Source: Microbacterium sp. B35-30
GTDB lineage: Bacteria; Actinomycetota; Actinomycetes; Actinomycetales; Microbacteriaceae
Length of the DNA: 64,000 bases
Direction of reading: 5' to 3'
NCBI RefSeq assembly: GCF_010634855.1
Contig: NZ_MWLQ01000010.1
Location: 1 to 64,000, forward strand
Part shown: positions 51,247 through 59,657 of the stretch, in pieces
Numbering within the stretch: the first letter of the stretch is position 1
How the letters are laid out: each line of letters opens with the position of its first letter
Position numbers and translations under genes: made by a program
The notes under the pieces: model-generated
The model's database searches: none
Told to the model about the DNA's origin: nothing
The model's input: only the letters and a program-made list of their open reading frames with translations

Positions 51247-52863
51247 TCAGCGCAGCGTCTTCTCGTTGCCGCCGGGGTTGATGTTGATGTTCGCCGGGAT
51301 GTCGGCGTAGCCGCCGAGCCCGCCGTTGCCGTACGAGTAGTCGACCGCCGACGAGGCGCCGTCGATGTCGATCTTGACCGTCGGGGCGAGGGTGCCGCCG
51401 CGGCGGAAGTCGCCCTCCGTGCCGATCGTGTCGATGAACGACTGCACCAGTCCACCGGGCATCACGTAGTGCGAGTACGCCTGGAAGTGCCCGATCGGCT
51501 GGTTGAAGTCCGGCGCGAAGGGCTGTCCGCCCGCGAAGTTCAGGTTCGTCGGGTTGCCGAGAGCGAGGCCCGAGCCGGCGTTCATCGGCTCGTAGTCGCT
51601 GCGGATGCCGTCGCCGACGAAGCCGTAGACGCCCTCAGGACCGTCGATGCCGTTCGCGAACGTGCCGCGGTGGCTGATGGTGAAGAGGTAGTACTTGCCG
51701 TCCTTCATGTAGATCTGCGGACGCTCGGTCTGATCCGTGACGCAGTTCGCCGACAGGATGGGCGGCAGGAACTCCCACTCGGTGAGCTCCTCGTTCTTCG
51801 CCTTCGCCAGACCGACGTTGCCGATCTGGTACGTGGCGCCCGAGGCGTTCACCTGCTCGACCGTCTCTGCGAAGGGATCTCCCTCGCGGTAGCCGAGGTC
51901 CTCCTCGTTGCAGGTCGCGCTCTCGCGCGGCATGGCGGAGTTGCCTTCGAAGACCATGAAGGTCTCACCGGGGTGGGCCGGGTCCTCGAACGTGAACGGG
52001 TCGCGGAAGTTGAAGAACTCGTTCTGCGCGCCGGTCTGGTAGTACGTGCCGTCGGCCTGCAGCAGGTCGGTGACCTCGTCGAATCCAGTCAGCTTCACGC
52101 CGTTCTTGTTGGCGTGCACCTTGCCGACGCTCAGCGCGATGCGCGGGTCGTAGGGCTTGCGGTTGCTGCCGTCCTCGTTGCGGTAGAACGCGACGTCCGT
52201 GAAGAACAGCTTGATCTCGCCGCCCTTCGAGATGCGCGCCGAACCCGACCACTGGGTCTGGTGGCTGTACGACTGGTCGGGGAAGATCTGACCGGTCACG
52301 CCCTCGTCGAAGACGAGGCCGCCGTAGGTCCAGCCGCCGTTCTCGGGCCGCTCTGCGGCGGGGACGCCGGCGGGGCGGTAGAAGTAGCCGATCTTCGCGA
52401 ACACATGCCGCTCGTCGAACACGAGGTTGCGGTCGGCCACGAGCGAGAAGATGATCTCCTGGCCGTTGACGCTGTACTGGTTCGCGTCCTCATCGGTCAG
52501 CGGCCACGAGTCCCAGACCCAGACCTCCTCGTTGCTCATGTCGGGGAAGTCCTGCGGGACGGCAGGCATCGTGAGCTCGGTGGGCATCGAGTTCTGCTTC
52601 GAGCCCGCGGTCGGGTCGGACAGGCGCTTGAGCTGCCGCGCGTCCGCGCGGGTCCACTTGGCGGTGAAGTCGTCTTCGGGGGCATACGCCTCCTGGGTGT
52701 GGACGGTCGGCTCGGGTCCGTCCTGCAGGTCGGGCAGAGCCGCTGCGGTGGTCGGGCCGACGGCGGCAGCGGCGGGCAGGCCGACCAGTGCCGATACCGC
52801 GACGGCGGCGGCGGTGATGCCGCCGATCAGGATGCGCCTGACGCGCTTCGGGGGAGTGTTCAT
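51247..52863 (-). CDS. GH68 levansucrase/fructosyltransferase, secreted
   Basis: 538 residues from ATG 52863 with AAGGAG 8 nt upstream. Signal peptide about 1-34 (basic KRVRR, hydrophobic AAAVAVSALVGL, AAA end). The catalytic triad of GH68 is complete: EVWVWDSWPL (nucleophile Asp118), NFRDPFTF (Asp288) and QTERPQIY (acid Glu380), with the usual EGNSAMPRE segment. It makes levan from sucrose, or hydrolyses sucrose. A perfect 16-bp palindromic operator stands 28 nt before the start, matching one before the divergent LacI gene in its AAATCGATTT core. Whether the product is levan or inulin type cannot be judged. Confidence 0.94.
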   Translation of the reverse strand: MNTPPKRVRRILIGGITAAAVAVSALVGLPAAAAVGPTTAAALPDLQDGPEPTVHTQEAYAPEDDFTAKWTRADARQLKRLSDPTAGSKQNSMPTELTMPAVPQDFPDMSNEEVWVWDSWPLTDEDANQYSVNGQEIIFSLVADRNLVFDERHVFAKIGYFYRPAGVPAAERPENGGWTYGGLVFDEGVTGQIFPDQSYSHQTQWSGSARISKGGEIKLFFTDVAFYRNEDGSNRKPYDPRIALSVGKVHANKNGVKLTGFDEVTDLLQADGTYYQTGAQNEFFNFRDPFTFEDPAHPGETFMVFEGNSAMPRESATCNEEDLGYREGDPFAETVEQVNASGATYQIGNVGLAKAKNEELTEWEFLPPILSANCVTDQTERPQIYMKDGKYYLFTISHRGTFANGIDGPEGVYGFVGDGIRSDYEPMNAGSGLALGNPTNLNFAGGQPFAPDFNQPIGHFQAYSHYVMPGGLVQSFIDTIGTEGDFRRGGTLAPTVKIDIDGASSAVDYSYGNGGLGGYADIPANININPGGNEKTLR

Positions 52864-52890
52864 TTCTGGAGCTCCTTCGAGATCAGATGA

Positions 52891-52906
52891 TGCAAATCGA
52901 TTTGCA
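52891..52906 (-). promoter_or_regulatory. Perfect 16-bp palindromic operator of the levansucrase gene
   Basis: TGCAAATCGATTTGCA, fully self-complementary, 28 nt upstream of the GH68 start. It shares the central AAATCGATTT with the site at 53026-53041, as expected for one LacI-type protein binding both. Confidence 0.85.
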
Positions 52907-52985
52907 CCGATCTCCATAGTGACACGGACAAGCGGATCGCGCATGTCGGCCGTTCGGGGGACAGGGAGCTTCGGAGACATGGTGC

Positions 52986-53015
52986 TTGACGTGACGCCGA
53001 TCGTCGGTTCATAAT
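52986..53015 (+). promoter_or_regulatory. Promoter of the LacI gene at 53060
   Basis: TTGACG (52986-52991) and CATAAT (53010-53015), 18-nt spacer. Predicted transcription start near 53022, just before the operator at 53026-53041, so bound repressor would block its own gene. Confidence 0.65.
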
Positions 53016-53025
53016 CGACCCGTTC

Positions 53026-53041
53026 GATAAATCGATTTATC
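53026..53041 (+). promoter_or_regulatory. Perfect 16-bp palindromic operator before the LacI gene
   Basis: GATAAATCGATTTATC, fully self-complementary, centred about 12 nt downstream of the predicted start of transcription and 18 nt before the start codon. Core AAATCGATTT is shared with the levansucrase operator. Confidence 0.85.
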
Positions 53042-53059
53042 ACACCGGAGTGAGCAAAC

Positions 53060-54145
53060 ATGGCAAGGGCACGGATCTCAGACGTCGCGGCGGCAGCCGG
53101 CGTCTCGGTGACGACGGTGTCGCTCGTCATGAACGACGTGGAGTCTCGCATCTCGGACGAGACACGGCAGCGGGTGCGCGAGGCCGCCCGCACGGTCGGC
53201 TACGCACCCAGCTCTGTCGCGCGAGGTCTGCGCGCCCAGCAGACGCGCACGGTGGGCCTCATCTCCGACCAGATCGCGACGACGCCCTTCGCCGGTCGCA
53301 TGCTCGCCGGCGCGCAGGATGCCGCCCGCGAAAACGGACACCTCGTCTACCTGCTCGACACCGGCGGCGACGAGACCATCGAGCGCGAGGCGATCCGCGC
53401 GCTCACGGCGCAGCAGGTCGATGCGATGATCTATGCCTGCATGTGGCACCGGGTGGTCGACGTCCCACAGGGTCTCCCCGCGCAGACCGTGTTCCTCGAC
53501 TGCCGGCCGGAGGCGGGCGGCCATCGCAGCGTCGTCCCCGACGACCGCGCCGGCGGGGCGGCCGCGGTGCGCGAACTCGTCGCGGCCGGGCACCGTCGCA
53601 TCGCCTACATCGACACCGATGAAACGCCGATCGCCTCGACCCTGCGTCATGAGGGCTACGTCGAGGTGCTCGCCGAAGCCGGCATCCCGGTCGATGCAAC
53701 CCTCCACGTCCGGGCCGAGACGTCCGCGCTGGGCGGTCGCGCCGCGGCGGACCTCCTGCTCGACCTGCCCGACGAGCGACGCCCCACCGCCGTCTTCTGC
53801 TTCAACGACCGCATGGCAGCCGGCGTGTACATCGCCGCCCACCGCCGCGGCCTCGACATTCCGCGTGACCTCTCGGTCGTCGGCTACGACGACCAGCAGC
53901 TCATCGCCGCGGAACAGGATCCCCCCCTCACCACCGTCGCCCTGCCCCATTACGCCATGGGGCGCTGGGCGATGGAGGTCGCGCTCGGCGTCCGCGCAGA
54001 GGGGGATGAGGACGCCACGCACCTCATGGAGTGTCCCGTCATCCGACGAGACTCCGTAGGCCCGCCGCCGGCGCAAGTCGCCAAACCGAACCGGCGACGG
54101 GCTTCACACACCGAGAGGCCGCCGGAGGCGGCCACCGATCGGTGA
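53060..54145 (+). CDS. LacI-family regulator of the fructan locus
   Basis: 361 residues from ATG 53060 (GGAG 9 nt upstream). HTH RISDVAAAAGVSVTTVSLVM, hinge VARGLRAQQTRTVGLIS, sensor with TTPFAGRMLAGAQ, VVPDDRAGGAAAVREL, CFNDRMAAGVYIAAH and SVVGYDDQQLIAAEQDPPLT. A ~28-residue basic/acidic tail extends past the normal end. It lies between the levansucrase gene (divergent) and the transporter (downstream, 41 nt). The two perfect palindromes flanking its promoter are its likely operators, giving autoregulation and co-control of fructan synthesis, breakdown and import. The inducer may be fructose, a fructan oligomer or sucrose. Confidence 0.9.
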   Translation: MARARISDVAAAAGVSVTTVSLVMNDVESRISDETRQRVREAARTVGYAPSSVARGLRAQQTRTVGLISDQIATTPFAGRMLAGAQDAARENGHLVYLLDTGGDETIEREAIRALTAQQVDAMIYACMWHRVVDVPQGLPAQTVFLDCRPEAGGHRSVVPDDRAGGAAAVRELVAAGHRRIAYIDTDETPIASTLRHEGYVEVLAEAGIPVDATLHVRAETSALGGRAAADLLLDLPDERRPTAVFCFNDRMAAGVYIAAHRRGLDIPRDLSVVGYDDQQLIAAEQDPPLTTVALPHYAMGRWAMEVALGVRAEGDEDATHLMECPVIRRDSVGPPPAQVAKPNRRRASHTERPPEAATDR

Positions 54146-54186
54146 CCCACGCGGGCGTGAGTCACCAAGAAAAGGAAACCACAACA

Positions 54187-55476
54187 ATGCGCACAAGGAC
54201 CCCGATCCTCGTGTCCGCGGGTCTGGTCACGGCGATCGCCTTGACCGGCTGCGGGCAAGCCGGTCAAGGAGACGCCACGACCGCGGACGGCCGCACACAG
54301 CTGACGATGTGGACCCATTCGGCGGGCAACCCCGCCGAGCTCGAGGTCTACGAGCAGATCATCTCCGACTTCAACGACTCGCAGGACGAGTACGAGGTCG
54401 TTCACGAGTCGTTCCCGCAGGGCGCCTACAACGACGCGATCGTCGCCGCCGCGGCATCCGGAGATCTTCCCTGCCTTCTCGACCTCGACGGGCCGATCAT
54501 GCCCAACTGGGCGTGGGCCGGGTACCTGCAGCCGCTCGAGCTGCCCACCGAGCTCACCGACTCGCTGCTGCCCACCGCGGTCGGCGTGTGGGAGGACGAG
54601 ATCTACTCGGCGGGGTACTGGGATGCCGCGCTCGCCATCTTCGCGCGGGAGTCGGTGCTCGAGGGCAACGGCATCCGCATCCCGACGATGGAGGAGCCGT
54701 GGACGGCCGACGAGTTCGGCGCCGCTCTGGCGACGCTGAAGGATGCCGGGTACGAGACGCCGATCGACATCGGCGCCGAGGACACCGGCGAATGGTGGCC
54801 GTACGCGTACTCGCCGTTGCTGCAGAGCTTCGGCGGTGACCTGATCGATCGCTCGACCATGCTCACCGCGGACGGCGCGCTCAACGGACCCGACGCGGTC
54901 GCGTGGGGCGAGTGGTTCGCCGGTCTTTTCGCCGACGGCTACGCCGACAACAGCGGGACGGTCGGCAACCAGGAGTTCGTCGACGACGAGGTGGCGCTCA
55001 GCTACACGGGTGTCTGGAACGCCGTCGCCGCGCTCGACGCTGTCGGCGACGACCTGCTCATCCTGCCCCCGCCGGACCTCGGCAACGGCCCGAAGATCGG
55101 CGGCGGCTCGTGGCAGTGGGGCATCTCCTCGGAGTGCAACGACGCCGACGGCGCTCGTGAGTACCTCGAGTTCAGCTTCCAGGACGAGTACATCACCGAG
55201 TTCGCCGACAAGCAGGTCGTGATCCCCGCCACCGAGGCGGCCGCGCAGGCGTCGGAGTACTTCGGCGACGACGGCGCCCTGCGCCCGTTCGTCGAGTTCT
55301 CGCAGGAGTACGCGGTGCTGCGTCCCGAGACGCCCGCCTACGCCGTGATCTCGGCCACGTTCGAGACCGCCGCGAAGGACATCATGAGCGGCGCCGACGT
55401 GCAGGAGACGCTCGATCGCGCCGTGTCGGACATCGACGCGAACATCGCGTCGAACGACGGGTACGGCTTCCAGTGA
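54187..55476 (+). CDS. Sugar ABC transporter substrate-binding lipoprotein (fructan locus)
   Basis: 429 residues from ATG 54187 (AAAAGGAAA upstream). The lipoprotein signal ends AIALTGC. Family 1 solute-binding protein: QLTMWTHSAGNPAELEVYEQ, FPQGAYNDAIVAAAASGDLP, later GGGSWQWGISSECNDADGA. It binds a sugar, probably a fructo-oligosaccharide given its neighbours. Followed by a strong hairpin, then two permease genes. As in the other locus no ATPase gene is present. Confidence 0.92.
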   Translation: MRTRTPILVSAGLVTAIALTGCGQAGQGDATTADGRTQLTMWTHSAGNPAELEVYEQIISDFNDSQDEYEVVHESFPQGAYNDAIVAAAASGDLPCLLDLDGPIMPNWAWAGYLQPLELPTELTDSLLPTAVGVWEDEIYSAGYWDAALAIFARESVLEGNGIRIPTMEEPWTADEFGAALATLKDAGYETPIDIGAEDTGEWWPYAYSPLLQSFGGDLIDRSTMLTADGALNGPDAVAWGEWFAGLFADGYADNSGTVGNQEFVDDEVALSYTGVWNAVAALDAVGDDLLILPPPDLGNGPKIGGGSWQWGISSECNDADGAREYLEFSFQDEYITEFADKQVVIPATEAAAQASEYFGDDGALRPFVEFSQEYAVLRPETPAYAVISATFETAAKDIMSGADVQETLDRAVSDIDANIASNDGYGFQ

Positions 55477-55482
55477 TCCGCC

Positions 55483-55515
55483 GCGCCGGCGGGGGCCTCA
55501 TGCCCCCGCCGGCGC
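55483..55515 (+). terminator. Perfect 14-bp hairpin between binding-protein and permease genes (fructan locus)
   Basis: GCGCCGGCGGGGGC (55483-55496), loop CTCAT, exact complement (55502-55515). Begins 7 nt after the binding-protein stop. No T-run. Same place and stem length as the hairpin at 36170-36201, but unrelated sequence. Confidence 0.75.
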
Positions 55516-55534
55516 ATCCTCAGAGAGACCTGCC

Positions 55535-56476
55535 ATGACTGTCACTCCACCGACGGTCGCCGCCGAAGAACCTCGGCGCGAACTCCGTCGTTTCCGCTCC
55601 ATCAAGGGGCGCGAGACCTGGGCCGGCCTCGGGATGATCGCCCCCGCCGGCATCCTCCTGGTCCTGTTCCTCATCATCCCCGTGATCCTCGCGTTCACGC
55701 TCTCGTTCACGAACGCGCGGCTCATCTCGCCCAACCCCCCGCGCTTCGTGGGGCTGGACAACTTCACCCGCGCGTTCACCGCCGACCCGCTGTTCGTGCA
55801 GTCCGTCGGCAACACCGCCGTCTTCGCGCTGGTGGTCGTGCCGGTGCAGGCGGCTCTCGGGCTGCTGCTGGCGGTGCTCGTCAACCGGCGCATGCGCGGG
55901 GTCACCGCCTTCCGTGTGATCTTCTTCATCCCGGTCGTCACCTCGATCGTCGTGGTGTCGATCCTGTGGAAGTTCATGTACCAGCAGGACGGCCTCATCA
56001 ACTCGATGATCGACGCCCTCACCTTCGGCCTGTGGTCGGGGGCCGACTGGCTGAACGATCCGCAGACCGCGCTCGGCGCCATCATCTTCATGTCGATCTG
56101 GCAGGCCGTCGGATTCCACATGATCATCTGGCTCTCGGGTCTGCAGACGATTCCCGAGGAGCTCTACGAGGCCGCCAGGATGGACGGCGCGAGCCCATGG
56201 CGCCAGTTCACGAACGTCACCTGGCCGGGCCTTCGCCCGACGATGGTGTTCGTGCTCGTCACGATCACGATCGCCGCCCTCGGCCTCTTCGTGCAGATCG
56301 ATGTGATGACCCAGGGCGGTCCGCAGGGCTCGACCTCCACCATCGTCTTCCACGCCGTACGGAAGGGCTACGAGCAGCAGGAGATCGGCTATGCCGCCGC
56401 GATCTCGCTCATCTTCTTCGTCGCCGTGCTGATCATCGCGCTCATCCAGCGCCGGCTGACGCGAGAGAAGGACTGA
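55535..56476 (+). CDS. Sugar ABC transporter permease (MalF-type, fructan locus)
   Basis: 313 residues, six helices. Family features: NPPRFVGLDNFTRAFTADPL, the EAA loop LYEAARMDGASPWRQFTNVT, and TQGGPQGSTSTIVFHAVRKG. GAGAG precedes ATG 55535. Three bases separate its stop from the next permease gene, so both are made from one message. Confidence 0.92.
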   Translation: MTVTPPTVAAEEPRRELRRFRSIKGRETWAGLGMIAPAGILLVLFLIIPVILAFTLSFTNARLISPNPPRFVGLDNFTRAFTADPLFVQSVGNTAVFALVVVPVQAALGLLLAVLVNRRMRGVTAFRVIFFIPVVTSIVVVSILWKFMYQQDGLINSMIDALTFGLWSGADWLNDPQTALGAIIFMSIWQAVGFHMIIWLSGLQTIPEELYEAARMDGASPWRQFTNVTWPGLRPTMVFVLVTITIAALGLFVQIDVMTQGGPQGSTSTIVFHAVRKGYEQQEIGYAAAISLIFFVAVLIIALIQRRLTREKD

Positions 56477-56479
56477 CCC

Positions 56480-57433
56480 ATGTCCGAGACCCGAACCCTC
56501 ACCACGGCGAGCGACGCACGTCACCCGTCGCCGCCTGCGCGCCCCGTCCGCAGCGAGAAGTCGCATCGACGGCGCGGGAAGATCCTCCTGTACATCGCGA
56601 TGTCGCTGTTCGGCATGCTGTTCCTGTTCCCGCTCGTGTTCATGTTCGTCTCGAGCCTCAAGCCCGATGCGCAGATCCTGCAGGACGTCGATTCGGTGAA
56701 CGCGTTCCTGCCGACCGGAGACATCAGCCTCGACAACTACTTCGGCGTCTTCGATCGCGTGCCCGTCGCACAGTTCCTGTTCAACTCCGTGTTCGTCACG
56801 GTCCTGACCGTCGGGCTCGGTCTCATCGTGAACTCGATGGCGGGCTTCGCGCTGTCGCGACTGGAGTGGAAGGGGCGCATCGTCGTCCTCGCGATCGTGA
56901 TCGCGACGCTCATCGTGCCGTTCGAGACCATCGCGGTGCCGATGGTCTACTGGGTGGCGCAGCTGCCGACGCTCGTGATCGAAGGCGGAGTGCTCAAGTA
57001 CGACTTCGGCTGGCTCAACACCTACGAGGTGCAGATCGTGCCGTTCATCGCGAACGCGTTCTCGATCTTCCTGTTCACGCAGTACTTCTCGACGATCCCG
57101 AAGTCGCTCGACGAGGCGGCGCGGATCGACGGGGCCAGCTGGTTCACCATCTACCGCCGGATCCTCGTGCCGCTGTCGGGACCGGCCTTCGCGACCGTCG
57201 CGATCCTCACCTTCCTGCCCGCGTGGAACCAGTACCTCTGGCCGCTCATGGTGGTGCAGAAGGAGGAGCTGCGACCCGTCATGGTCGGCATGCAGTACTT
57301 CTTCCAGCTCAACACCGCCTGGGGCGAGGTGATGGCGTACACGTCGCTCATCACGCTGCCGGTGCTGATCGTGTTCCTGATCTTCCAGCGGGCATTCGTG
57401 AGCAGCATCGCAGCGAGCGGGGTGAAGGGATGA
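56480..57433 (+). CDS. Sugar ABC transporter permease (MalG-type, fructan locus)
   Basis: 317 residues, six helices after a basic N-terminus (SEKSHRRRGK). The EAA loop is SLDEAARIDGASWFTIYRRI and the C-terminus ends SSIAASGVKG. The stop overlaps the sugar-kinase start (ATGA), coupling import to phosphorylation. Confidence 0.92.
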   Translation: MSETRTLTTASDARHPSPPARPVRSEKSHRRRGKILLYIAMSLFGMLFLFPLVFMFVSSLKPDAQILQDVDSVNAFLPTGDISLDNYFGVFDRVPVAQFLFNSVFVTVLTVGLGLIVNSMAGFALSRLEWKGRIVVLAIVIATLIVPFETIAVPMVYWVAQLPTLVIEGGVLKYDFGWLNTYEVQIVPFIANAFSIFLFTQYFSTIPKSLDEAARIDGASWFTIYRRILVPLSGPAFATVAILTFLPAWNQYLWPLMVVQKEELRPVMVGMQYFFQLNTAWGEVMAYTSLITLPVLIVFLIFQRAFVSSIAASGVKG

Positions 57434-58374
57434 GAACGGATGCCGCACCGCGCGTCGTCGTAGTCGGCGAGTCCCTGGTCGACATCGTGCACCGCGCCGG
57501 CGGGGCGGTCGACGAGGCGTCGGGCGGCAGTCCGGCGAACGTCGCCCTGACACTGGGTCGCCTCGGCCGCGCTCCGGTCCTCGTCACACGGCTCGCCGAT
57601 GACGACGGCGGACGCCGCGTGCGCCGCTGGCTCGAGGAGTCCGGGGTCACGGTCGACGCCGTCACCGCGGTGCGAACGTCGACCGCCACCGCGCTGCTGG
57701 ATGCGGGCGGGGCCGCGACCTACACGTTCGACCTGGAGTGGGACCTCGGCGACGATGTCGCACGACTCGCGCAGGACGTGTTCGCCTCGGCCGACCTGGT
57801 GCACCTCGGTTCGGTCGGCGCCGTCCTCGAGCCCGGCGCCGGCCAGGTCGCCGCCCTCGTGCGCGCGGCGCACGGCCGCGCGATCATCACCTACGACCCC
57901 AATATCCGACCCTCGCTCGTGCGCGACCCGCAGGTGGTCCGCGACCGAGTGGACGAGCTCATCGGCCTCGCCGACGTCATCAAGGCCAGTGACGAGGATA
58001 TGCAGTGGCTGCAACCGGGTCGGGATGCGATCGAGGTCGCACGTGAATGGGTGATGGCCGGTCCTGCGCTGGTCGTGGTCACGCGCGGCGCCGACGGGGC
58101 GACCGCGGTGACGACGGACGCAGAGGTCGTGGTTCCCGCCGCGTCGAACCACGTCGTCGACACGGTCGGTGCCGGCGACACCTTCATGGGCGCGCTCATC
58201 GACGGCCTTCTCGCTCGCGCAGCGGGACTCGGCCTGCGGGCGCCGGGTGGCGGCATCCATCCCGACGAACTCGAGGCGCTCCTGCGCCGCGCTGCCGAGG
58301 CCGCCGCGATCACGGTGTCGCGGCCCGGCGCCGACCCGCCGCGCCGGGAGGAGCTGCTCGCGCGGATCGCGTGA
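57430..58374 (+). CDS. PfkB-family sugar kinase, probable fructokinase
   Basis: 314 residues from ATG 57430. N-terminal signature DEASGGSPANVALTLGRLGR, ATP-site region VVTRGADGATAV, and the catalytic DTVGAGDTFMGALIDGLL (Asp250 as base). No signal. In this operon fructose is the obvious substrate, since GH32-type enzymes release it; ribokinase-type alternatives cannot be ruled out by sequence alone. Overlaps the permease stop by ATGA and is followed after ~106 nt by a clan-J hydrolase. Confidence 0.88.
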   Translation: MRTDAAPRVVVVGESLVDIVHRAGGAVDEASGGSPANVALTLGRLGRAPVLVTRLADDDGGRRVRRWLEESGVTVDAVTAVRTSTATALLDAGGAATYTFDLEWDLGDDVARLAQDVFASADLVHLGSVGAVLEPGAGQVAALVRAAHGRAIITYDPNIRPSLVRDPQVVRDRVDELIGLADVIKASDEDMQWLQPGRDAIEVAREWVMAGPALVVVTRGADGATAVTTDAEVVVPAASNHVVDTVGAGDTFMGALIDGLLARAAGLGLRAPGGGIHPDELEALLRRAAEAAAITVSRPGADPPRREELLARIA

Positions 58375-58480
58375 CGCGGACCGACCGACGCTCCTTCTTC
58401 GGGGCGACTCCCAGTTCCGGCCGTCCAGCGGCCACTTCATCCGGCGTGCTGTGTCACGCCTCATTCGAAAGGCTTCTCCC

Positions 58481-59485
58481 TTGTTCGACCTCCCCGGCTC
58501 CTGGGTATGGGACTTCTGGTTCGCCGACGACGGCGACCGCTATCACCTGTTCTTCCTCTACGCCTCGCGCGCGCTCCATGATCCCGACGCCCGCCACCAT
58601 CGTGCGTCGATCGGCCACGCGGTATCGACCGACCTCGTCGAGTGGACGCAGGTCGCGGACGCGCTCGTGCACAGTGATGCTCCGGCCTTCGACGAGCTCG
58701 CCACCTGGACGGGCTCGGTGGTGCGGCATCCGGACGGGACGTGGTTCCTGTTCTACACGGGTGCCTCGCTCTCCGCCGACGGCCGGAATGTCCAGCGGAT
58801 CGGCTACGCCACCTCGGCCGACCTCCTCGTCTGGACGAAGGCGAAGGGACCGGTGCTCGAAGCACGCGCGCCCTGGTACGAGAAGCTAGAGAGCGGCGCC
58901 TGGCACGATGAGGCCTTCCGCGACCCCTGGGTGTTCGCCGACCCGGGCGGCGACGGGTGGCACATGCTGCTCACCGCCCGCGCCCCGGAGGGGCCGGTCG
59001 CCGGGCGAGGCGTGGTGGGTCACGCCTGGTCGCCCGACCTGCGCACGTGGGAGTTGCGCGCTCCACTGACCGTGCCGAGCGAGCAGGGGTTCGGGCAGCT
59101 GGAAGTGCTGCAGGCCGAGGTCGTCGACGGGCGGCCGGTGCTGATCTTCTCCTGCCTTGCCGAACACGCCACCGACGCGCGGCGCGACGGCGGCGGAGGC
59201 ACCTGGGCGGTGCCGGCGGGGAGCCTGCTCGGCCCGTTCGACGTGGACGCCGCGTACCCCCTGACGGACGAGCGGCTCTACGTCGGGCGTCTGCTGCGAC
59301 GCCGCTCGGACGGGCGGTGGCTGCTCTTCGCGTTCCGCAACGCCGGCGACGACGGGGCGTTCGTCGGAGGCATCACCGATCCCATGCCCGTGGCGTGGGA
59401 GGGGGACCGGCTTCTGGTTACGGAGGATCAGGTTCTGCTCAACGATGACACCCGTAACTTGAGACCTGAGACTCCCAGTCTCTAG
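58481..59485 (+). CDS. Small cytoplasmic GH32/GH68-like beta-fructosidase
   Basis: 334 residues, a bare five-bladed propeller without the C-terminal sandwich of classic GH32. Motifs: PGSWVWDFWFADDGDRYHL (nucleophile candidate Asp11), EAFRDPWVF (Asp148) and FGQLEVLQAEVV (acid candidate Glu208). The start is TTG 58481 with AAAGG 8 nt upstream; a GTG at 58451 is the alternative. No signal peptide, so it would cleave imported fructo-oligosaccharides or sucrose inside the cell. The nucleophile motif WVWDFW lies between GH68 (VWDSW) and GH32/GH43 types; family assignment needs a profile search. Confidence 0.8.
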   Translation: MFDLPGSWVWDFWFADDGDRYHLFFLYASRALHDPDARHHRASIGHAVSTDLVEWTQVADALVHSDAPAFDELATWTGSVVRHPDGTWFLFYTGASLSADGRNVQRIGYATSADLLVWTKAKGPVLEARAPWYEKLESGAWHDEAFRDPWVFADPGGDGWHMLLTARAPEGPVAGRGVVGHAWSPDLRTWELRAPLTVPSEQGFGQLEVLQAEVVDGRPVLIFSCLAEHATDARRDGGGGTWAVPAGSLLGPFDVDAAYPLTDERLYVGRLLRRRSDGRWLLFAFRNAGDDGAFVGGITDPMPVAWEGDRLLVTEDQVLLNDDTRNLRPETPSL

Positions 59486-59566
59486 AGTGACCAAGGTGCT
59501 CGGACTCTGGGGGGACGAGCACGGCGATGCGTCGACGGCTTCATGCCGTCGTGCGGAGAGCCGGGC

Positions 59567-59595
59567 CGGTGCCGGGTTGTGGGGACCCGGCACCG
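59567..59595. terminator. Stem-loop between the fructan operon and the TetR-like gene
   Basis: CGGTGCCGGGT (59567-59577) pairs with ACCCGGCACCG (59585-59595), perfect 11-bp stem. A smaller GACGGC/GCCGTC hairpin lies at 59534-59550. Likely the end of the fructan transcript. Confidence 0.55.
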
Positions 59596-59644
59596 CGATC
59601 CCGGCCGTGGCGCGGCATCCGTCCGACACAGCCTGCGTCGGGGC

Positions 59645-59657
59645 GATAATCGGAGGA
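59645..59657 (+). promoter_or_regulatory. -10 element (GATAAT) for a leaderless TetR-like mRNA
   Basis: GATAAT at 59645-59650, six bases (CGGAGG), then ATG 59657. The GGAGG touches the ATG and is too near to act as a ribosome site, so a leaderless start is more likely. Confidence 0.5.

Noticed and set aside
51136..52890. 584-aa plus-strand frame over the levansucrase gene
   Set aside because: Antisense shadow; the GH68 triad is complete on the other strand.
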